From Ilex aquifolium (Eukaryota > Streptophyta > Magnoliopsida > Aquifoliales > Aquifoliaceae): a stretch of 64,000 nt of DNA. Below are positions 10,601-25,600 of this stretch, piece after piece (positions within the stretch are counted from its first letter, which is position 1; every line of letters begins with the position of its first letter). The stretch spans positions 29,196,390 to 29,260,389 of the forward strand of contig OX637406.1 of NCBI GenBank assembly GCA_951799425.1, in the 5' to 3' direction. The notes below the pieces were generated by a model that saw nothing but the letters and a program-made list of their open reading frames with translations, had not been told where the DNA came from and ran no database searches. Made by a program: the position numbers and the translations under genes.

Positions 10601-13600
10601 TATAAACTAGTAGCCAAACTTGTAGGTATAAAATTCCCAATTTTCAACAAATTATGTTTTTTCGAGATCAAACAAATAAAAGTTGCATTAATACTCACAT
10701 TCACCACACGATTCTTATAAAACTCCTTAAAGACATTAAATCATCTTTCACCACATCCCAACAATCTTGAAACAAAGCCATAGAAAAAATATCCAGGAGA
10801 TTTGTCTCTGAAATACTCAGAAACATCTTTTACTTCCATCTTCTCAAAAGGTCTCTTCAACCAACTAGATTTATGAACCCCAATAGGACATCTATCCAAT
10901 CCCATTATTTTCGACCCCTACTCCTCTTGAGTAGAATAAAGATTTTCAAAATATTTACTACTCTCTTTCTCAATGCTCCTTTCATCCTCGATCACTAGAC
11001 CATTGCCAATTTCAAGCTTATTTATAAGGTTCTTTTTCCTTCTACCATTAGCACCTCTGAATTTTTTTTGAATTGCTATCTCCCCCTTTAGCCCGTTTAA
11101 CCTTAACCTTTTCCTCATTAAACATCACCTCCTCAAATATACTCCTTAACTCTGATCTCTCCTTTCTCAATTGGCTATTTAAATCTCCCTCCCACCATAT
11201 CCATCCTATCAATCTTAGAAATCTGATTCAAAATCATACATTTTTCCAATCTTACATCACAAACACTTCTTTATTCGAAAACTTAACTTTCTTCTTCACC
11301 TTTTCTAACTTCTTCATGAATTTAAATCTCTCCCAACCTCGAACCACTCTGTTGCCACTAGCTCTATGGATCAAAATTTCGTTTTGAAATGGTTAAAACG
11401 ACCGTTTTGTTTTCATTTCCAAGAGGACCAAAACGAAACAGTGATAAAATCTAAATTCTATTGGTTCAAGGTGTTTCAGAATATTTCAAAGGTGCTTTGA
11501 GATGTTTTGACTTGTTTTCACCATTATTTCAGAATGTTTCGAGGTATTTCAAGGTATTTTGGTATATTTTGACCAATATTTCAGAATGTTTTAGAAATAA
11601 ACGTTCAAAATTTGTATTTGTTTCCATGTTGTTTCCGAAACATCTCTGAAACGTTTCCGTTTCCTAACTGACCGAAATAATACACCGAAACGAAATTTTG
11701 ATCCTTGACCTACTCTTAAAATTCTGTTTAAACATATGATGTTCCACCCACATATTCTTAACCTGAACCCCACTTAAAAGCATTCAAATCAAGAACAATA
11801 GGAAAATGATCCAATAGAATTCTTATTAGAGTTTCTTGTCTTACATTAGGAAAAACTCCTCCCAATCTGGTGTGAGTAAAAACGTATCTAACCTTCAACA
11901 AACAATATTCTCCCTCAAATTAGTCCAAATACATGAAGTATTACCCAAAGGTGGATCTCTCAAACTAGTTTCCCTAATAAAATCATTAAAATCACGAATT
12001 CTTCTAGTTCTTTTGCAAATTAAAGTCTCCCCCAAACACCACTTAGAACCACATAAACCATGTAACCTTGCTAATTCTTCTCAAAAGTTCCTCCTTAACC
12101 TAGTGCTATTAGAACCATAGACCCCTAACAACCGCCACTCTAACCCATCCTTCATTCTAAAATGAATTGAATGAGTATAAATTACCGTAAAACCTCTAAG
12201 GTAGAGACAATCCTCACATCCCACTCTATGACCAAACCCCCTGATTTACCGCATGAAGGTAAAAAAGCCCAATCATTAAATTTAATAACCCAAAAACTAG
12301 ACACAATTCTTTTGTCAACCAACTTCTTTGTCTCATGTAACACTACAACGTCATGATCCGTCTTAGTCACGGTTGTAAATTTAAAAAGTTTTTGTTCAAT
12401 CTGAATGTGCATTGACATGTTTTGTTCATATAATAGTTTCCCGACCATTGTAATATGCATTTCCAATCAGTAGAGCAACATGTTCATTATCCTGTTCAGA
12501 ACTAAAATATTGATCACAGTTCTTCGTAATTAACAAGTCAAACTAAAACAAAATATCCAAGGGGCTTTGAGAGGAAAAAAAAGAGACGCAAAGTGAGCTT
12601 TAACATACTTCTCAAAGCCAGAAGAAGAGGTTTATGAGAAACAAATGCCTCGACTTATTCTATAGCTTGACAGCTATTCTAGCTACCTACCACTCTACAC
12701 TGATGCTCACACAAAGCTACATCAAATTTAATGATTTTAGCAAAATAGAGAAAAGGGTGCATCTTTAATCATCCTATGCCAAACATACGGATCTGCTTAG
12801 TGAACTTCCTGATGACATTCTGCTGATAATTTTGTCATGCTTGACAATGAAAGAAGCTGCAAGAACTAGTTCTGTTTCATGTAGATGGGAATATGTGGAA
12901 ATATTTCACCGGGACTTCTGGTTTTTAGGCTTCAAAGATGGTACCTGGAAGCAAATCACTTGAACATGAAAAACTTAGTTTGTAAGTTGGGTGAATCAAA
13001 GTCATTGATTCCCATCATCAGGGTGTGACTTTAGATGGATTCAGAGTTTCTTTTGATTTGGACGAATGCTACTCCATTCATATTGATTGATGGATTAACT
13101 ATGCCATAGAAAAGAGGGTTCAAAGTCTTGAGTTGGACTTCACATCATGGTGGCGATATTGTCAGCACAAGTGCTGCACTTTTCCATTGGGGCATCTAGG
13201 TTATTCCAACTTTAATACCCTAAGAGCCCTCTGCCTGCTATGACTGTGACTGAAGAGGTTCTTCTGTTCTTCTTGTCCAATTGCCCAGTGTTTGATCATT
13301 TACATGTCCACAGCTCGAACACTCTGGTTAATCTAAGGATTGATGGGCCTTCACTAAGCTGAAGTTCTTAGAGACTTGTAGCTTTCCCCCCATTGCAGCA
13401 TGTCGAGATTTCTGCAACAAATCTCATGGCCTTTACTTGCTTTGGGAGAAGAACGAGTGTCCCTCTAAAGAATGTCCCCCAGCTCACTGTGTGAAACCCG
13501 GGTAAATTTGAATTTTTGTGAATAAGGGCAAAATGGTCATTTGCCATCCTAATGCTTATTTGAAATACTCATACTCTAGATCTCGGATGAGGAAACGGAG

Positions 13601-16600
13601 TTCGCCGTTGGATTCGTATCGCGAAATCTAGTCGCCCGGTCAAATTTCGTCGAATTCCGAGATAGTCGAATTTTTGCACGTCGTTCGAGGCGACTGCGTG
13701 GCGAATGACTTTTTAAAGGTCTCCAAAAATGTATTTTTGAAAATTTCCTTAAAATTAAGTTAAAGTTCCAATAAAATTTATTTGGACTAAATCCGAGATA
13801 TAATGACTCATTTCGGGACGAAAAACGGACTCGGAAGTCGAAAATATGCGGTGCGATGTGGACCGCTCATTTACGCCTATAAATATCCTCTTAAATCAGC
13901 TTTTTGGAGAAAAAAATATCTCCTCATTGGCTGTAAGCAGCAGGCCAAGACCAAAGAGAAAGAAAAAAATTTTCTTCAACCTTCCCGCTCCGATTCCGGA
14001 AGTTCCGTCTGTCGGAATTCGTCGGACCAAGACTTAAAGTTCTTCTACTCGTCAAGGGCTATGCGTACGTACCAAGAACGAGGGATTTCACCGAAGATTC
14101 AAGTGGAGTCTTTGGAGAAATCAAAGATTTTGTGGTCTTTGTTGGTGTTCTTGAAGCTTTGAAGCTCTAGTCTTCATCTCACGCTTCAAAAGGTAGGGTT
14201 TCTTCTACTTGGGTTGATTTCTAACATAAATGTCCATAAGAATGGTTGGATGTATGTGTTATATATATATCTATCAATTGCCTATTAATATGGAAATGAG
14301 AAAGTGAGCTTAGAAATAGCTTAGGCCAACTTCTAGCTTGACTTTGGTGCATGGGGGTTACTTGGGCATTTTCTTGTAATTATGTGAAATTGTGGGCATG
14401 ATATGTGTTTAACATGAAGGTGTCTTGAAGGTGTTGATTAAATGCCTTGAATGATGATATTTAATGTTGTGTGACAATATTATGTGATTACATAATTGAT
14501 GCATGTAAGGTGTTTGATAAAATGCCTTGAATGTGAAAAGTGTTATCTTGATGAAATTGAAATAACATTCTTGAGTCGAGTTAGGTGATAACTTGTGGAA
14601 ATCATATGCTTATTGATATATTGAGCGTGATGATGATATATGGAAGTCATGTGTATATGACATACATTTCCATGGGATATGATGATAAGTGTTATATGTT
14701 GCTCATGTGGCGTTCATTACATGAGACATGACATGGATAAGCAATGGTTCATTACATTGCATTTGCACGGAACATTTCATCACATGGGTGTGTGCATGGT
14801 TGTCGTCAATACCACATTTGGTGATTGACGGAAGGCTTGGGAAAGTTGGGTCGAAGGCCTAGCTAAGCCGCTTGGTTTCATGATAAATTGGGTCGGGGTT
14901 AGCAAGAAGGGCTAGAATATCCCTCGGGTGAAAGACTCGTTGATAGGATTCGCACTCTGTTGGTGTAAAAGGCCATAAAGTGTGTCGGTATACGCGGAAC
15001 CGTGGGTTGAAATCCTGAAATTCCGTGTCGGCTGGGTGCCGTTGGTGTAAGTCCATGAATGCCCACCCCAAGAAAGACTCTAGTTTTGCAAATGTCAATT
15101 GATGTGTAACATAGATGACGGTTCAAAGGCACGTTAGCACTACAATGTGTTGTGGGAGTCGGTATGGGCTTGGGATAGTATGCATGAGTGAGTTTCATCT
15201 CATTACTTGGCATGACATCATGAGATTCTATCTTGAATAATATATTCTTATTTGGAATGGAAGAAGTTGTTTGTGGCATGTGCGCATTGCATACGCATTT
15301 TAGGTGGGGAGTAGCCTCTGTAGGAGTTTTTCTACTGAGCGTTGGGTCACCCTATATGGGAAACATTTCAGGGGGAGAAATACACCGATGAATGGCTCTA
15401 ATTTGGACCCTCATGTTTGAAGAAAGCCGAATGTGGCTTTATTTTGTCTGAATGTACAACAATTGTGGAAATAATATTTTGGGCATGTAATCTTTTGCAA
15501 ATAATTGTAATAGAACTTATATGGACTATTGTTAAACTAACCTTACATGTTTTGATATAAGTATTGATAAATGGACCCGGTGCGGTCAAGTTTTACTTAT
15601 AAATGGACCCTGTGTGGTCATTGTGTTATTTTGGGCCTCGGATGGGTCATGTTAATGTATACTGCACAGGTTGTGTTTTTGGTAGAGCTCCCCGTACAAA
15701 GGAGACTCTGTCCGAATTTCGTTAAAATTAAGGACCCCGGTAAATGGGGCATGACGGTGTGATATCGAGTTACTCGGTATCCACGAGTATTCCGCGGGTT
15801 GATGGGTAATCAATGGACCCCCGAATTTTGGGATGTCACACACTGAGGCATCTTTTGGCAGCAGTTACTGTAAATTTTTAGTTTTGGATTAGTTTTGTGA
15901 GTTTTTTCCCTATCTCTTTCAGCTAGAGGCACTTGCATTAAACCTGAAGCTCATGGTTCCCCATATGAGTGTACTCCTTCCTCAAAGAATTTTTTGAATT
16001 TAGTAATCTCAAGCATTTGGAATTACACGTTCCTGCACATAATGACCAAAGCATCCTTTTCCTCGCTTTCGTGACAGAGGCATGTCCATGCTTGCAAAAA
16101 TTGAAAATAAAGTTAAAGTTTGATGGACCTATAAAATAGAAGCTCGGGAAAGCTATAATGAGACAAAATAAAGTCCGGCTGGCCACAAAAAGTCCATTTC
16201 TGCACCAGAAGATGGTGGATTTTATTGCATTTTGTGGGCATGATGCAGATTTTGAGCTTTTCGTGCAAGGATGGAAATCTCGTGTCGAACATTTTAAACA
16301 CTCTAACACGAAACTGGTGTGGAATCCCGAAATGCCGTTTCGATCGAAATAGTGGCTTGATTCGACTACACAGTCTACACTCCATGCCAAACACAAACCC
16401 ATCATAAATCACAGCTCCTCCAAGCCAAAAAAAAAGAAAGAAGGGAAAGACAGAGAAAGAGGGAATATCTTCAACAAATGTGCAAAACACGGGTACCAGA
16501 AGAGAGGAAGAGAGAGAAAGACAGAGATAGAACACACCCAGAAGAAATTGAAGGAGAAGAGTTCAGTAGCTTACCTCCCCGAGTCCAGATCTGAGCAGAT

Positions 16601-19600
16601 CTAAGCCTCCCTCCACTCTCACGGTTCAGATCTAAGGCTCTAGGTATCTTCCTTCTCTCTTTCTTTCTTCTTCTCAGTTGGGTCTTCATCGACGAAACTC
16701 TCTCTCTGTCTCTGTCTCTTTCTTGCTCCCGTGTAAATTGACGCACATCGTGTTTTATAAAGCCGTGGCCCTTTTTTTCCCCGTTTTATCTTTGTGTTTT
16801 TTTTCAGCTTGTAAGTTATAATTAATTTAATGTCCCCCCTTTTATTTTATCAAATAACTCTTGTTATAATTCCCACCTTTTTTTTCCTTTTTTTCATTTT
16901 TTTCAATTATTCTTGTATGTTATTATTATTTGCTAAATTTGTATATTAAATAGTTACAATTTATTTTATGGTATATACCTTGTTTGTTAAATATCTAGAA
17001 TTAAGTATTTATGTGTGTAAGAATTGTTTATGCAATGATTTTAATATTAATGAAATAATATTACTTATTAATTTGATGAGAAAATTTAAATTAGTAAATT
17101 AGTATTATAATAGCATGTAAATACTTCATTTGTATTATGAGACCTTAATATTATGTAAAAATTTGTTTGGTTGATGAAAATTAAGTGTTTGAAACTAATT
17201 AAAGTGATTTCCGTCTCGTGTTAAGCCTTTTTTTTCCTCCAACTTGATGTTATCTTGTATAAATAGATGTTAACCCAATACACATGTTCAATTAATCAAT
17301 TATTAAGCTTATATTTATAAATAAATAGATTGTATTTGTGTTTCCATATTTTTTCTACGTTTCCGAAACGTTTTAGTTTTCAAGTTGACCGAAATGGTAC
17401 TCCGAAACGATATTTCGATCCTTGTTTCCGTGTACTTCATTGAGAATGCTGAGTCGCTTGCAAAAAATAATTATTGATGCCTGAAATCTAAATCATGTTA
17501 GGAGGACGAAGGGAATGGAAGCAGAGAGAGAGCGTGGCAAGGAGCTGGAAACAAGACTACCTCCAGTAGTCGAACGGATGTTGATTTAATAGTTGAATCA
17601 TTATAGCTACTCTATTGAATTTGTTTCTAGTATAGACTAGCAGTGGCATAGATGAGACAATTTTAACTATTGCTAATTATTGTGAGAATAATTATGGGCG
17701 AGGTTAAGTTACTATTAGAGTGTTTTTGTGAATTATATATCTTGCTTATCATTATAGACCTTTAATTGTCGCAAATAATGAAGGTAATGATGATGATATT
17801 TGGATTGCGGGTTTTGGAACAAAAAATAAAATGATGTTGGTCTCTGTAAACTACAAAAGCAGCTAGTTATGACTGCACTAATACTACATGGAGCTCAATC
17901 TTTGGCCAATGTTGGATTATTATAAGGGCTTTAAGGCTGATTGTCCATCTTATGGTGCTATGTTTGAGAAATTGATTGAGTGTTTTTTTTTTTCCGGCTA
18001 AACTTAATGTGCAATTTGATCAAGTTCATGATCAAGTTCTTGGTAGAGAGCCTTTTTCTATTTTGCGACAGGCTTATGCATCTTTTCAACAAGAGAAAAT
18101 TTGGAGAATGTCTATGCTTCATTCTATCTTAAAGAACACGTTTGCTTTAGTTATTGTTCATCCTTTTACAGATACACGAGAGGGACAATCTTGACTGGAT
18201 AATAAAGATCAGCTAAAGTGTGACTATTGTGGCAAGACAAGGTCTAACCGAGAGCACTGTTAGAAGCTAGAAGGACGTCCCGCCAAGGAACGTGGTGGAC
18301 GGACTTGTCTAGTTGATCATATGCTCATCTGCCTGAGATATCAACCGACTTTTCTCTATGTAGTGTTACTGATACTGAAACTATCTCGAGGGAAAAGATG
18401 TCGATTCTGAAACTTTTGTTGTCCAAGTTTGATTCTCTGCCTACCTTTGCTTTATTTGTCAATTCTATTAGTACTTTTGCTAGTATTTTTACTTCATCTT
18501 ACTTTTCCAAAAGAGATATCCATGCTAGTGCCTATGAATCTACTTCCATTTTTTTGTGTTTGCTCTTTAGATTATGAATTTGGTTCTACAGACCACATGG
18601 CATTCTTTAAGTTCTTTCTTTTATTATACTCCATCTTTTGGTAAGGATAAAGTTAGGTTAGCCAATGGTTCTTCGTCTTTTGTTGCGGGCAAACGTCCCA
18701 AATTCGTTCCTCGGGATTCATGCTCTTAATTATGTAACTAATCTATTGTGTATTGGAAGCATTGTTTTGTCTCTAAATGGCAAAGTCATGTGTTTCTTTA
18801 CCTATTGGGTTCGTTTTTTAGCGGGATAATGGTAGAAAATGCAAGAAAGAGAAAATTTGCAGGAAAATGATGGAAAAAATATTTTTTCTCCATGCTTAGA
18901 TTTTCTCAAAATTAGCCAACTTTTTTTTCTTGCAAAAAACACAAGAAAAAGTAAGAAAGTTTTGATTTATAATCTGACTTCCCATTTTATCTTTATTTTT
19001 CTTAAAATATTCAATTGGTTATCAATTTTGAAAAAACTTGGTATGGATTAGGCTAACCATAGAATCTGGCTTGGAGATTTTGGTTTAGGCTGATCCTTAT
19101 CCCAGAATTAGGTTAGGAGCTAGTTTTTAAAAAAAAATTAATTTTTCAGTTATAATACATATTTCTTTCTTCTTTAGACCACTTGAATTTAATTAAGGGT
19201 ATTTTAGACAATTAGAAAAATGTTCTTGTAACTTTCTTTTCTTTTAGACAATATACTAATTTTTTTTTAAACTCCCTAACAAGTTTTTCAGGCTAACTAA
19301 ATACATTCATGAAAATATATTTTCTTTTGATTTCTTTTTTTTCACTTCATTTTCTATCATTTTCACTTTCCATCGTTCTTTTCCTCCTAACCAAATGGAT
19401 TCATTGGGTTTTTGAGGACCTCGACACCCGAATAACATTGGCTATGGTAGGACACCTTGAAGTTAGGCTCTCGTCTAGCACGAAGACAAGTTAAACATAA
19501 ATGGGTGATTTTGTGGAGCAAAGAGAAATGGGTCAGTTAAGAGATATAGGGCAAGATTAGTTGCTGAGGATTTTACTCAAGCAAATATGGCACAGGCTAT

Positions 19601-22600
19601 TATGAGACATTTACACTAATAAATAGCTAAGATGAACACTATATGGGTGGTTATATCTTGTCCAATCACGTTGATGTGCAACCTCAAAACAGTTGTATGT
19701 GAATGCATTTCTTTATAAATATACTGGAAGTTATATATGGAAATTACTCAAGGTCTATCATCCCAAAATATTTTTTATGGATTGAAGTAAGCAATCACTT
19801 GGGGCATGGCTTGGTGAGTTCCATAATGCGATGATTAAAGCTGGGTACAAGCAGCATCATGCAAATCTTACCATTTTCATCAAACATGCTAATGGAAAAT
19901 TATACTTCTCTTTGTGCATGTTGATGACATAGCAGTGACCGCAAAAGAAGTGGAAGAGATATCAAGACTAGCCAAGGAGCTTGATATCAAAGATTTAGGT
20001 CTACTTCGGTACTTGCTTGAAATTGAATTTGCTGCGTCAAAAGATGCATATTACTATCAATGCAATATGTTCTTAATCTTATAAAGCAGGCAGGTGCGTT
20101 AGGATGCCAACTAATTGTTACGCTTATTGAGGCCACCCATTGCTTTACTGGTTAAGAAGGTGATCTGACAGATAGAGAGAGAATACCAGAGAATAGTGGG
20201 TAGGCTTATCTATGTTTCTCATACTCATCATATTGAAGTGAGTGTTGTGAGTCAATTTGTGCATAATCCTCACACAACTTACCTAAAGGTTTTCCAAAAT
20301 TTGAGATACCTAATGTTTAGCATAGGAAAAGGAATACTACTTTCTAATTAGGGTCATCTGAAGATAGAGACCTTCACAAATGCAGATTGGGCAGATTAGT
20401 AGAAGACATATGGTCTACTTTAGACTGTTGTTGCTAAATCCGATGCAAGTAGAATATAGAGCCATCGCATAGGGGTTTGTGAACTTTTAGGCTTCAATCC
20501 CTATTGGAAAATTTGGGATTAGTTTGTGAGGGTCATTTTAGTCTGTCTGGTAACGGTAAGGCCGCCACATTTAATTTTCATAACTCAGTTTAACATGATG
20601 TAACAAAATACATTGAGATTGATCATCACTTCATTAAGGAGAAGCTAGATAAAGGTTTGTTTTGTACACCATTTGGAAGTCTAAAGACCAACTTGGACAT
20701 GTAATTACTAAGGACATTGATAGTAAAATTTTCATTCTCTTCCATGCAAGTTGAGTATGAGAGATATCTTGCACTAACTTGAGGGCCGAGTGTTGACATA
20801 TATTGTTATTCTAGAGATGAGGGGTATTGTTGTACTTTCTTGGATTATGTTTAGTATAAAGATGTAAGTGAAGGGATGAGTCTTATAACTCGTACCAAAA
20901 CCCTATTTTGCATTACATTTTCCTTCATTCTCTTCTCTCCCCCTCTCTCTCTCTCTCTCTCTCTCTGCATTCTAACTTTCAAGTAGCTTGCCTTGCTATT
21001 CTTTTCCAATTCAAATAATTGCCTCATTTTGGATTAGAAAAAAATACAATTGCCTCATTCTTGTTTGACACAACCATTTCCTAATGTTTTGGTTGTTTAT
21101 TGTCATTCGTTCCTTTTGCAATTATTGGGCTATACCGAGAAGTTCATAAAAAGGTTGTGTCCAAGGGCTAAGAGTTTGTTTTGTTTTTGTTGAAACGTTT
21201 CAGTTTTGGTGGAAACCTAAATGAATCGGAATTCCCTTGTTCGGGAACTTTTAGGGATCAAAATTCAAAATTTTTCCTCTGTTTCCATTATGTTTTCGAA
21301 TCATTTTAGAACTATTATGAAATATTTTTATTTTCGAACTAATTGAAATTATGCATCGAAATGAAATTTTGATCATTGATTGTATCTACTGCACAAAGTT
21401 TCGGTCTATAATGTGGTAGGTAGTGTTACCTAACGTTTTTGAGAAACCGATTCCCAAATACAAAATCCGTGCATTTTAGGTGGCTGATGAGCACTTGCTA
21501 TTGCACTTCTTCCAACCTTTGAATATTGAAATATACCTAATGTTGCAAAATAAGAAATCAGAGCAAGAGAATGGAAGTTGTATTTTGCCTTTTTACTGAT
21601 AGTAAATTGGATGTCAACTATGGAAGATAAATTGCTGGCGAACCACTACAGGTGATCGACTACACTTCTGTCAGTGAGACCATGTTCTTATTCATCAATA
21701 GATGTAAGCATGTCTAGGGTGAACCACGATTATAATTCCCATCTTTTGCCTTTAATTTTTACGAACAAGTTCTTGTTTGAAACATAATTCTTGTGCACCA
21801 TCCATCAAATGCCAAATAAGCGTATTAGTGGGGGCAGCAGGTCCTCAATCAATTAAGAGTTCTAGATATGAGGAAACTGAGAACACCTCTCAAGCCCATT
21901 GACGAGGGACAAATGAAAGGGTTTTGCTGCCTTTGTCCTGCTATTGCCTTTGGTTGAAAAGGTATTTTTCTCCTTCGCAATTTGCCTTAGGTATGAACTG
22001 CATGGTGAGACAGTGTTCATGACTCGCTAATTTATCATTTTTTCTGATAAAGTGTTGAAAGTGTTTGAAGTTTGATCATTATGTCCGCACACCCACAAAC
22101 ACCTATAAACATTTCAGTTGGCAGTGTTCCCATTTTTTTTCTTCCTTCTATTTGGCAAACTAATTGATCTATGTGGCGAAAAACTTTTTGCAGTAATTTA
22201 AGACTCTATTTCTTCTAAATGCATAAACTTGAGTTAAGTTGTTTTTAATGGAACAAATACAATACAAAGTAAATAGTGCCCTCATCTTACATGGTCTCAT
22301 TTTCTTTTGTTTGAGATTTGTTAAAGTATTTGCTAATTCTCAGGAGCAAAGAAATTTCAACTACATTATTGGAGAAGCCTTGAACTCTAAACACCTATAT
22401 TAATTGGAAGTTTCATGTGTTAGAGTATTAATATTAAGAGTAGTTTAGGTATTTACTTTATGTTGTGTTGCCCTACCATATAAGGCTCACTTTGTGTACT
22501 TCTAGGTTAATGAGGATTACAAACTTGTTTTAGTCTAATAATATTTTTCTCTTTCTCTTCTTTATTTTCTCTTTTATTGTCTTTTTGATCAATTCTAACA

Positions 22601-25600
22601 TGGTATCAGAGCGATTATGATCCGAGATTAAAAAAAGAGGGAATTATCACACTCGAAATTTTAGATTACAGAAAAGCAAAAAGGCAAAGAAAATTTTGCC
22701 GTCTGACAGAGAATGACGTTAGCATCGCCGGTGATGACGTCATCCTTTTCCGACCGTTAAGACCACCATTAGACTCGAAATTTCATGGGCTTTCTACTGG
22801 TATGCTTCGCTTTTGATTTTGAGCTCATCTGGTAGGTGTTTCTATTTTTCGAATATTTTCGACACCATTATTCTTTTTTGCGCCTGCTTCTGCTGTTGTG
22901 GGTTTTGTTTTTTGGTTGATCGAAGCAGTGAATTTGATTGTTCTATATGCTGGGTTGCTAGTTTAGTGTTCTTCCTTGATTTGAATTTGGTTGTCTTCTC
23001 GTTGTTCTTTGGCTTTTCTTGCTTCGGTGTTTGAAGGAGTTTGCTTCGGTATTTGAAGGTGTTTGAATTTGGTGTTTCACTGGTCTGTTTGAACAATTAG
23101 TTGTGATATTGGATTTAGTTTATTTGAGTAGTGGGTTGCTGTTTTTTAGTGTTATTGCTGATTATTGGTTTCTTCTTGTTTGAGTGTGGATTTTTGGTAT
23201 TGTTCGTGGTTTGATTTGTTTGAGTGTATTTTGATAATTGTTAGTGCTTCGTCTTTATTCACCTATGGCAAGTGAAAATTCTGATTCACTTCAGGTCAAT
23301 AGTGTGAGATTAATCGGTAGAAATTATGTTTATTGGACTTATGTTATAAAATTTTTTTGTTAGGGAAGGACATATGGAATTATATTAGTGGCACTGCACA
23401 GGCTCCAACTGATACTAAGGTAGAAAAAGTATGTTGATCTGAAGAGCACTTGAGATATCAACAATGCTAGAATTATCACATGGATCAATAATTCAATTGA
23501 TCAGACTATTGTGGTTCATCTAGCCAAGTTTAGCACACCTAAGAAAATTTGGAATTATTTGGCCACACTCTTTGTCCAGTCTAATTTTGCAAAGAGGTAC
23601 CAGCTAGAGCATGAAATTCGTGATGCGTGTCAAGGGGACAAAAACATACAAGAATTCTACTTAGTTATGGCTAGATTTTGGGATCAGATAGCACTTACTA
23701 AACCCACTGAGTTGAGCACTAATCATATATATCGCACTTTTAGAGAATAGCAGAGGTTGGTGCAATTCTTGATGTCCCTTAGAGGGTTGAGCTGTTTCTA
23801 TTGTGAAAAGGGTCACTAGAAGGCCCAATGTTCTAAGTTGATGAACAAGAATGCACGAGGATCTCAAAATCAGCCATTTAAGTATAGAGATCGTCATACA
23901 ACAGTCGTTGCACCATCGGTGGATGAGTCAGCCCCATCAGCTCCCAGTCCGACTATGCTTGCAGATCAGCTGCAGAAGTTTCTTTCTCTCCATCAGCCTG
24001 GTACTCTCATAGTTTCTCCTACTATAGGTTCGTTCAGTTTAGGTTCTTCAAGTATATCTCGAACTGCCTAGATCTTTGACTCAGGTGCCACATATCATAT
24101 AACCAGTGATTCCTCTTTATTTTCATCCATTGTTTCTCCTTCAACTGTATTTGTACTTACTGTTAATGGCTCTCAAATGTCTTTAGCTGGTGTTGAGGCA
24201 ATTATTTCTTCTAACCTTACACTTTTAGATGTCTATTACATTCCTCATATTACTTTGAATTTAATTTCAGTCAGTCAAATATTTGACTCTGAATTTTTGG
24301 TTCATTTCTCTTCCTCTAATTGTATTGTGCAGGAGCCACAGTCCAAGAAGTTGATTGGGATAGGTCGTAAAAAGGGAGGGTTATATGTGTTGGAGGAGCT
24401 TCATGTCCTAGATGTTGCTACTTCTACTGTTGATCTATCTTCTTTTCGTTTGAGTTCTGAGTCATCTTGTTTTTATGTATGACATTCTCGCCTTGGTCAT
24501 GTTTTTCATTCCCATTTAAAATTTTTAGGTTCTACTAGTAGTTTGGGTAGTTTTGAAAGTAATGACATTTCTGATTGTAGTGGATGCAAGTTGGCTAAAT
24601 TTAGTGCATTACCTTTCAATAAGAGTATTACTTGTTCTCTTGTACCATTTGATCTTATTTGATCTTGTTTATTCTGATATATGGGGACCGACTCCAGTTC
24701 TTACACAAGGAGGGTACATATATTTTGTTTCTTGTATTGGTGATTATACAAGGTACTGTTGGGTATTCTTGATGAAATGTTGGTCTAAATTCTTTTCAAT
24801 CTTCACTTCTTTTCGTAACATGGTCCACCTTCAATATTCCTCTGTTATTAAATATTTTCGATGTGATCAAGGAAGTGAATACAATCTTACTTCTTTTCAT
24901 AACTTGTTGAAATTTGATGGTACATTTTGTCAATCCTCTTGCACTGACACACCTGAGTAGAATGGTGTTGTCGAACGTAAACACCTTCATATTCTAGAGA
25001 CAGCACGCTCCCTTCTCTTATTAGCACATTTTCCTAGCTCATTTTGGGTGGAAGCAGTTCTTATAGCAATTCATTTGATCAACTGCATTCCTACTGTTCG
25101 CACCTTTGGAGTCTCCTCATTTGAAAAACTGTGGTAAGCCGCCTAACTATTTTTCTTTACGTGTGTTTGGTTGTACTTGTTTTGTTTTGCTCTCTATGTT
25201 CTTCGTACCAAATTTTTTGCTCGCTCAGTTTTGTGTCTTTATTGGTTATGGTGAGAGTCAAAAAGGGTATCGTTGCTATGATCTTATTACCAACAAACTT
25301 TATGTCTCTCGCTATGTTGTCTTTATGGAGCATATTCCATTCTTTTCAATTTCATCTAGTTCTTCCCCAATGAATAAGTCGACCCGCTATACATTGATCA
25401 TTTTGCTGCTGATGTTCCTCATGACACATATGTTGGTGATTTCACTGTGTCAGATCCTTCTCCCTCTGAGTTGACTGTTCATCGTCCCCCTATTGTGGAT
25501 GCGGTGCCTCCCCTTTCTCCTCTTGCCACCCAATCATGTTTAGACACTCTGGATCATACCTCATGCTATCCTCAGCGCTCTCGCAAATATCCAGACAGGT

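Larger units (their letters stand above)
8519..12470 (-). mobile_element. L1-type LINE, decayed, minus strand
   Basis: In minus-strand order the protein remnants are an AP-type endonuclease (12182-12466), the linker and N-terminal RT (10918-11118), RT with the catalytic FADD motif (9947-10387), post-RT segments (9314-9824), and a CCHC-like zf-RVT region (8746-8985). This is the layout of plant L1 elements. A T-rich start near 8522-8530 on the plus strand fits a poly(A) tail. Many stops and frameshifts make it dead. A 343-bp TIR element at 11365-11707 interrupts it. The 5' end and TSD were not defined. Confidence 0.82.
12781..17580 (+). pseudogene. F-box/LRR/FBD protein pseudogene, split by two insertions
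   Basis: Plant F-box proteins act as substrate receptors in SCF ubiquitin ligases. The N-terminal F-box reads [20 protein letters not shown] and then [10 protein letters not shown] (about 12806-12900). LRR/FBD-type segments follow, including [20 protein letters not shown] (13245-13310) and [11 protein letters not shown] just before 13489. After the solo LTR (13490-15840) the FBD region continues with [13 protein letters not shown] near 16075-16115 and [13 protein letters not shown] near 16220-16260. After the Mutator-like element (16266-17424) it resumes with YFIENAESL. Both insertions fall inside coding sequence. Other stops and frameshifts show it was already decaying or decayed afterwards. 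It lies in the ATPase intron on the same strand. Confidence 0.8.

Noticed and set aside
16471-16746. 91-codon minus-strand frame as a gene
   Set aside because: Arg/Ser-rich low-complexity translation of GA/CT-rich DNA inside a Mutator-like element. At most a captured leader fragment.
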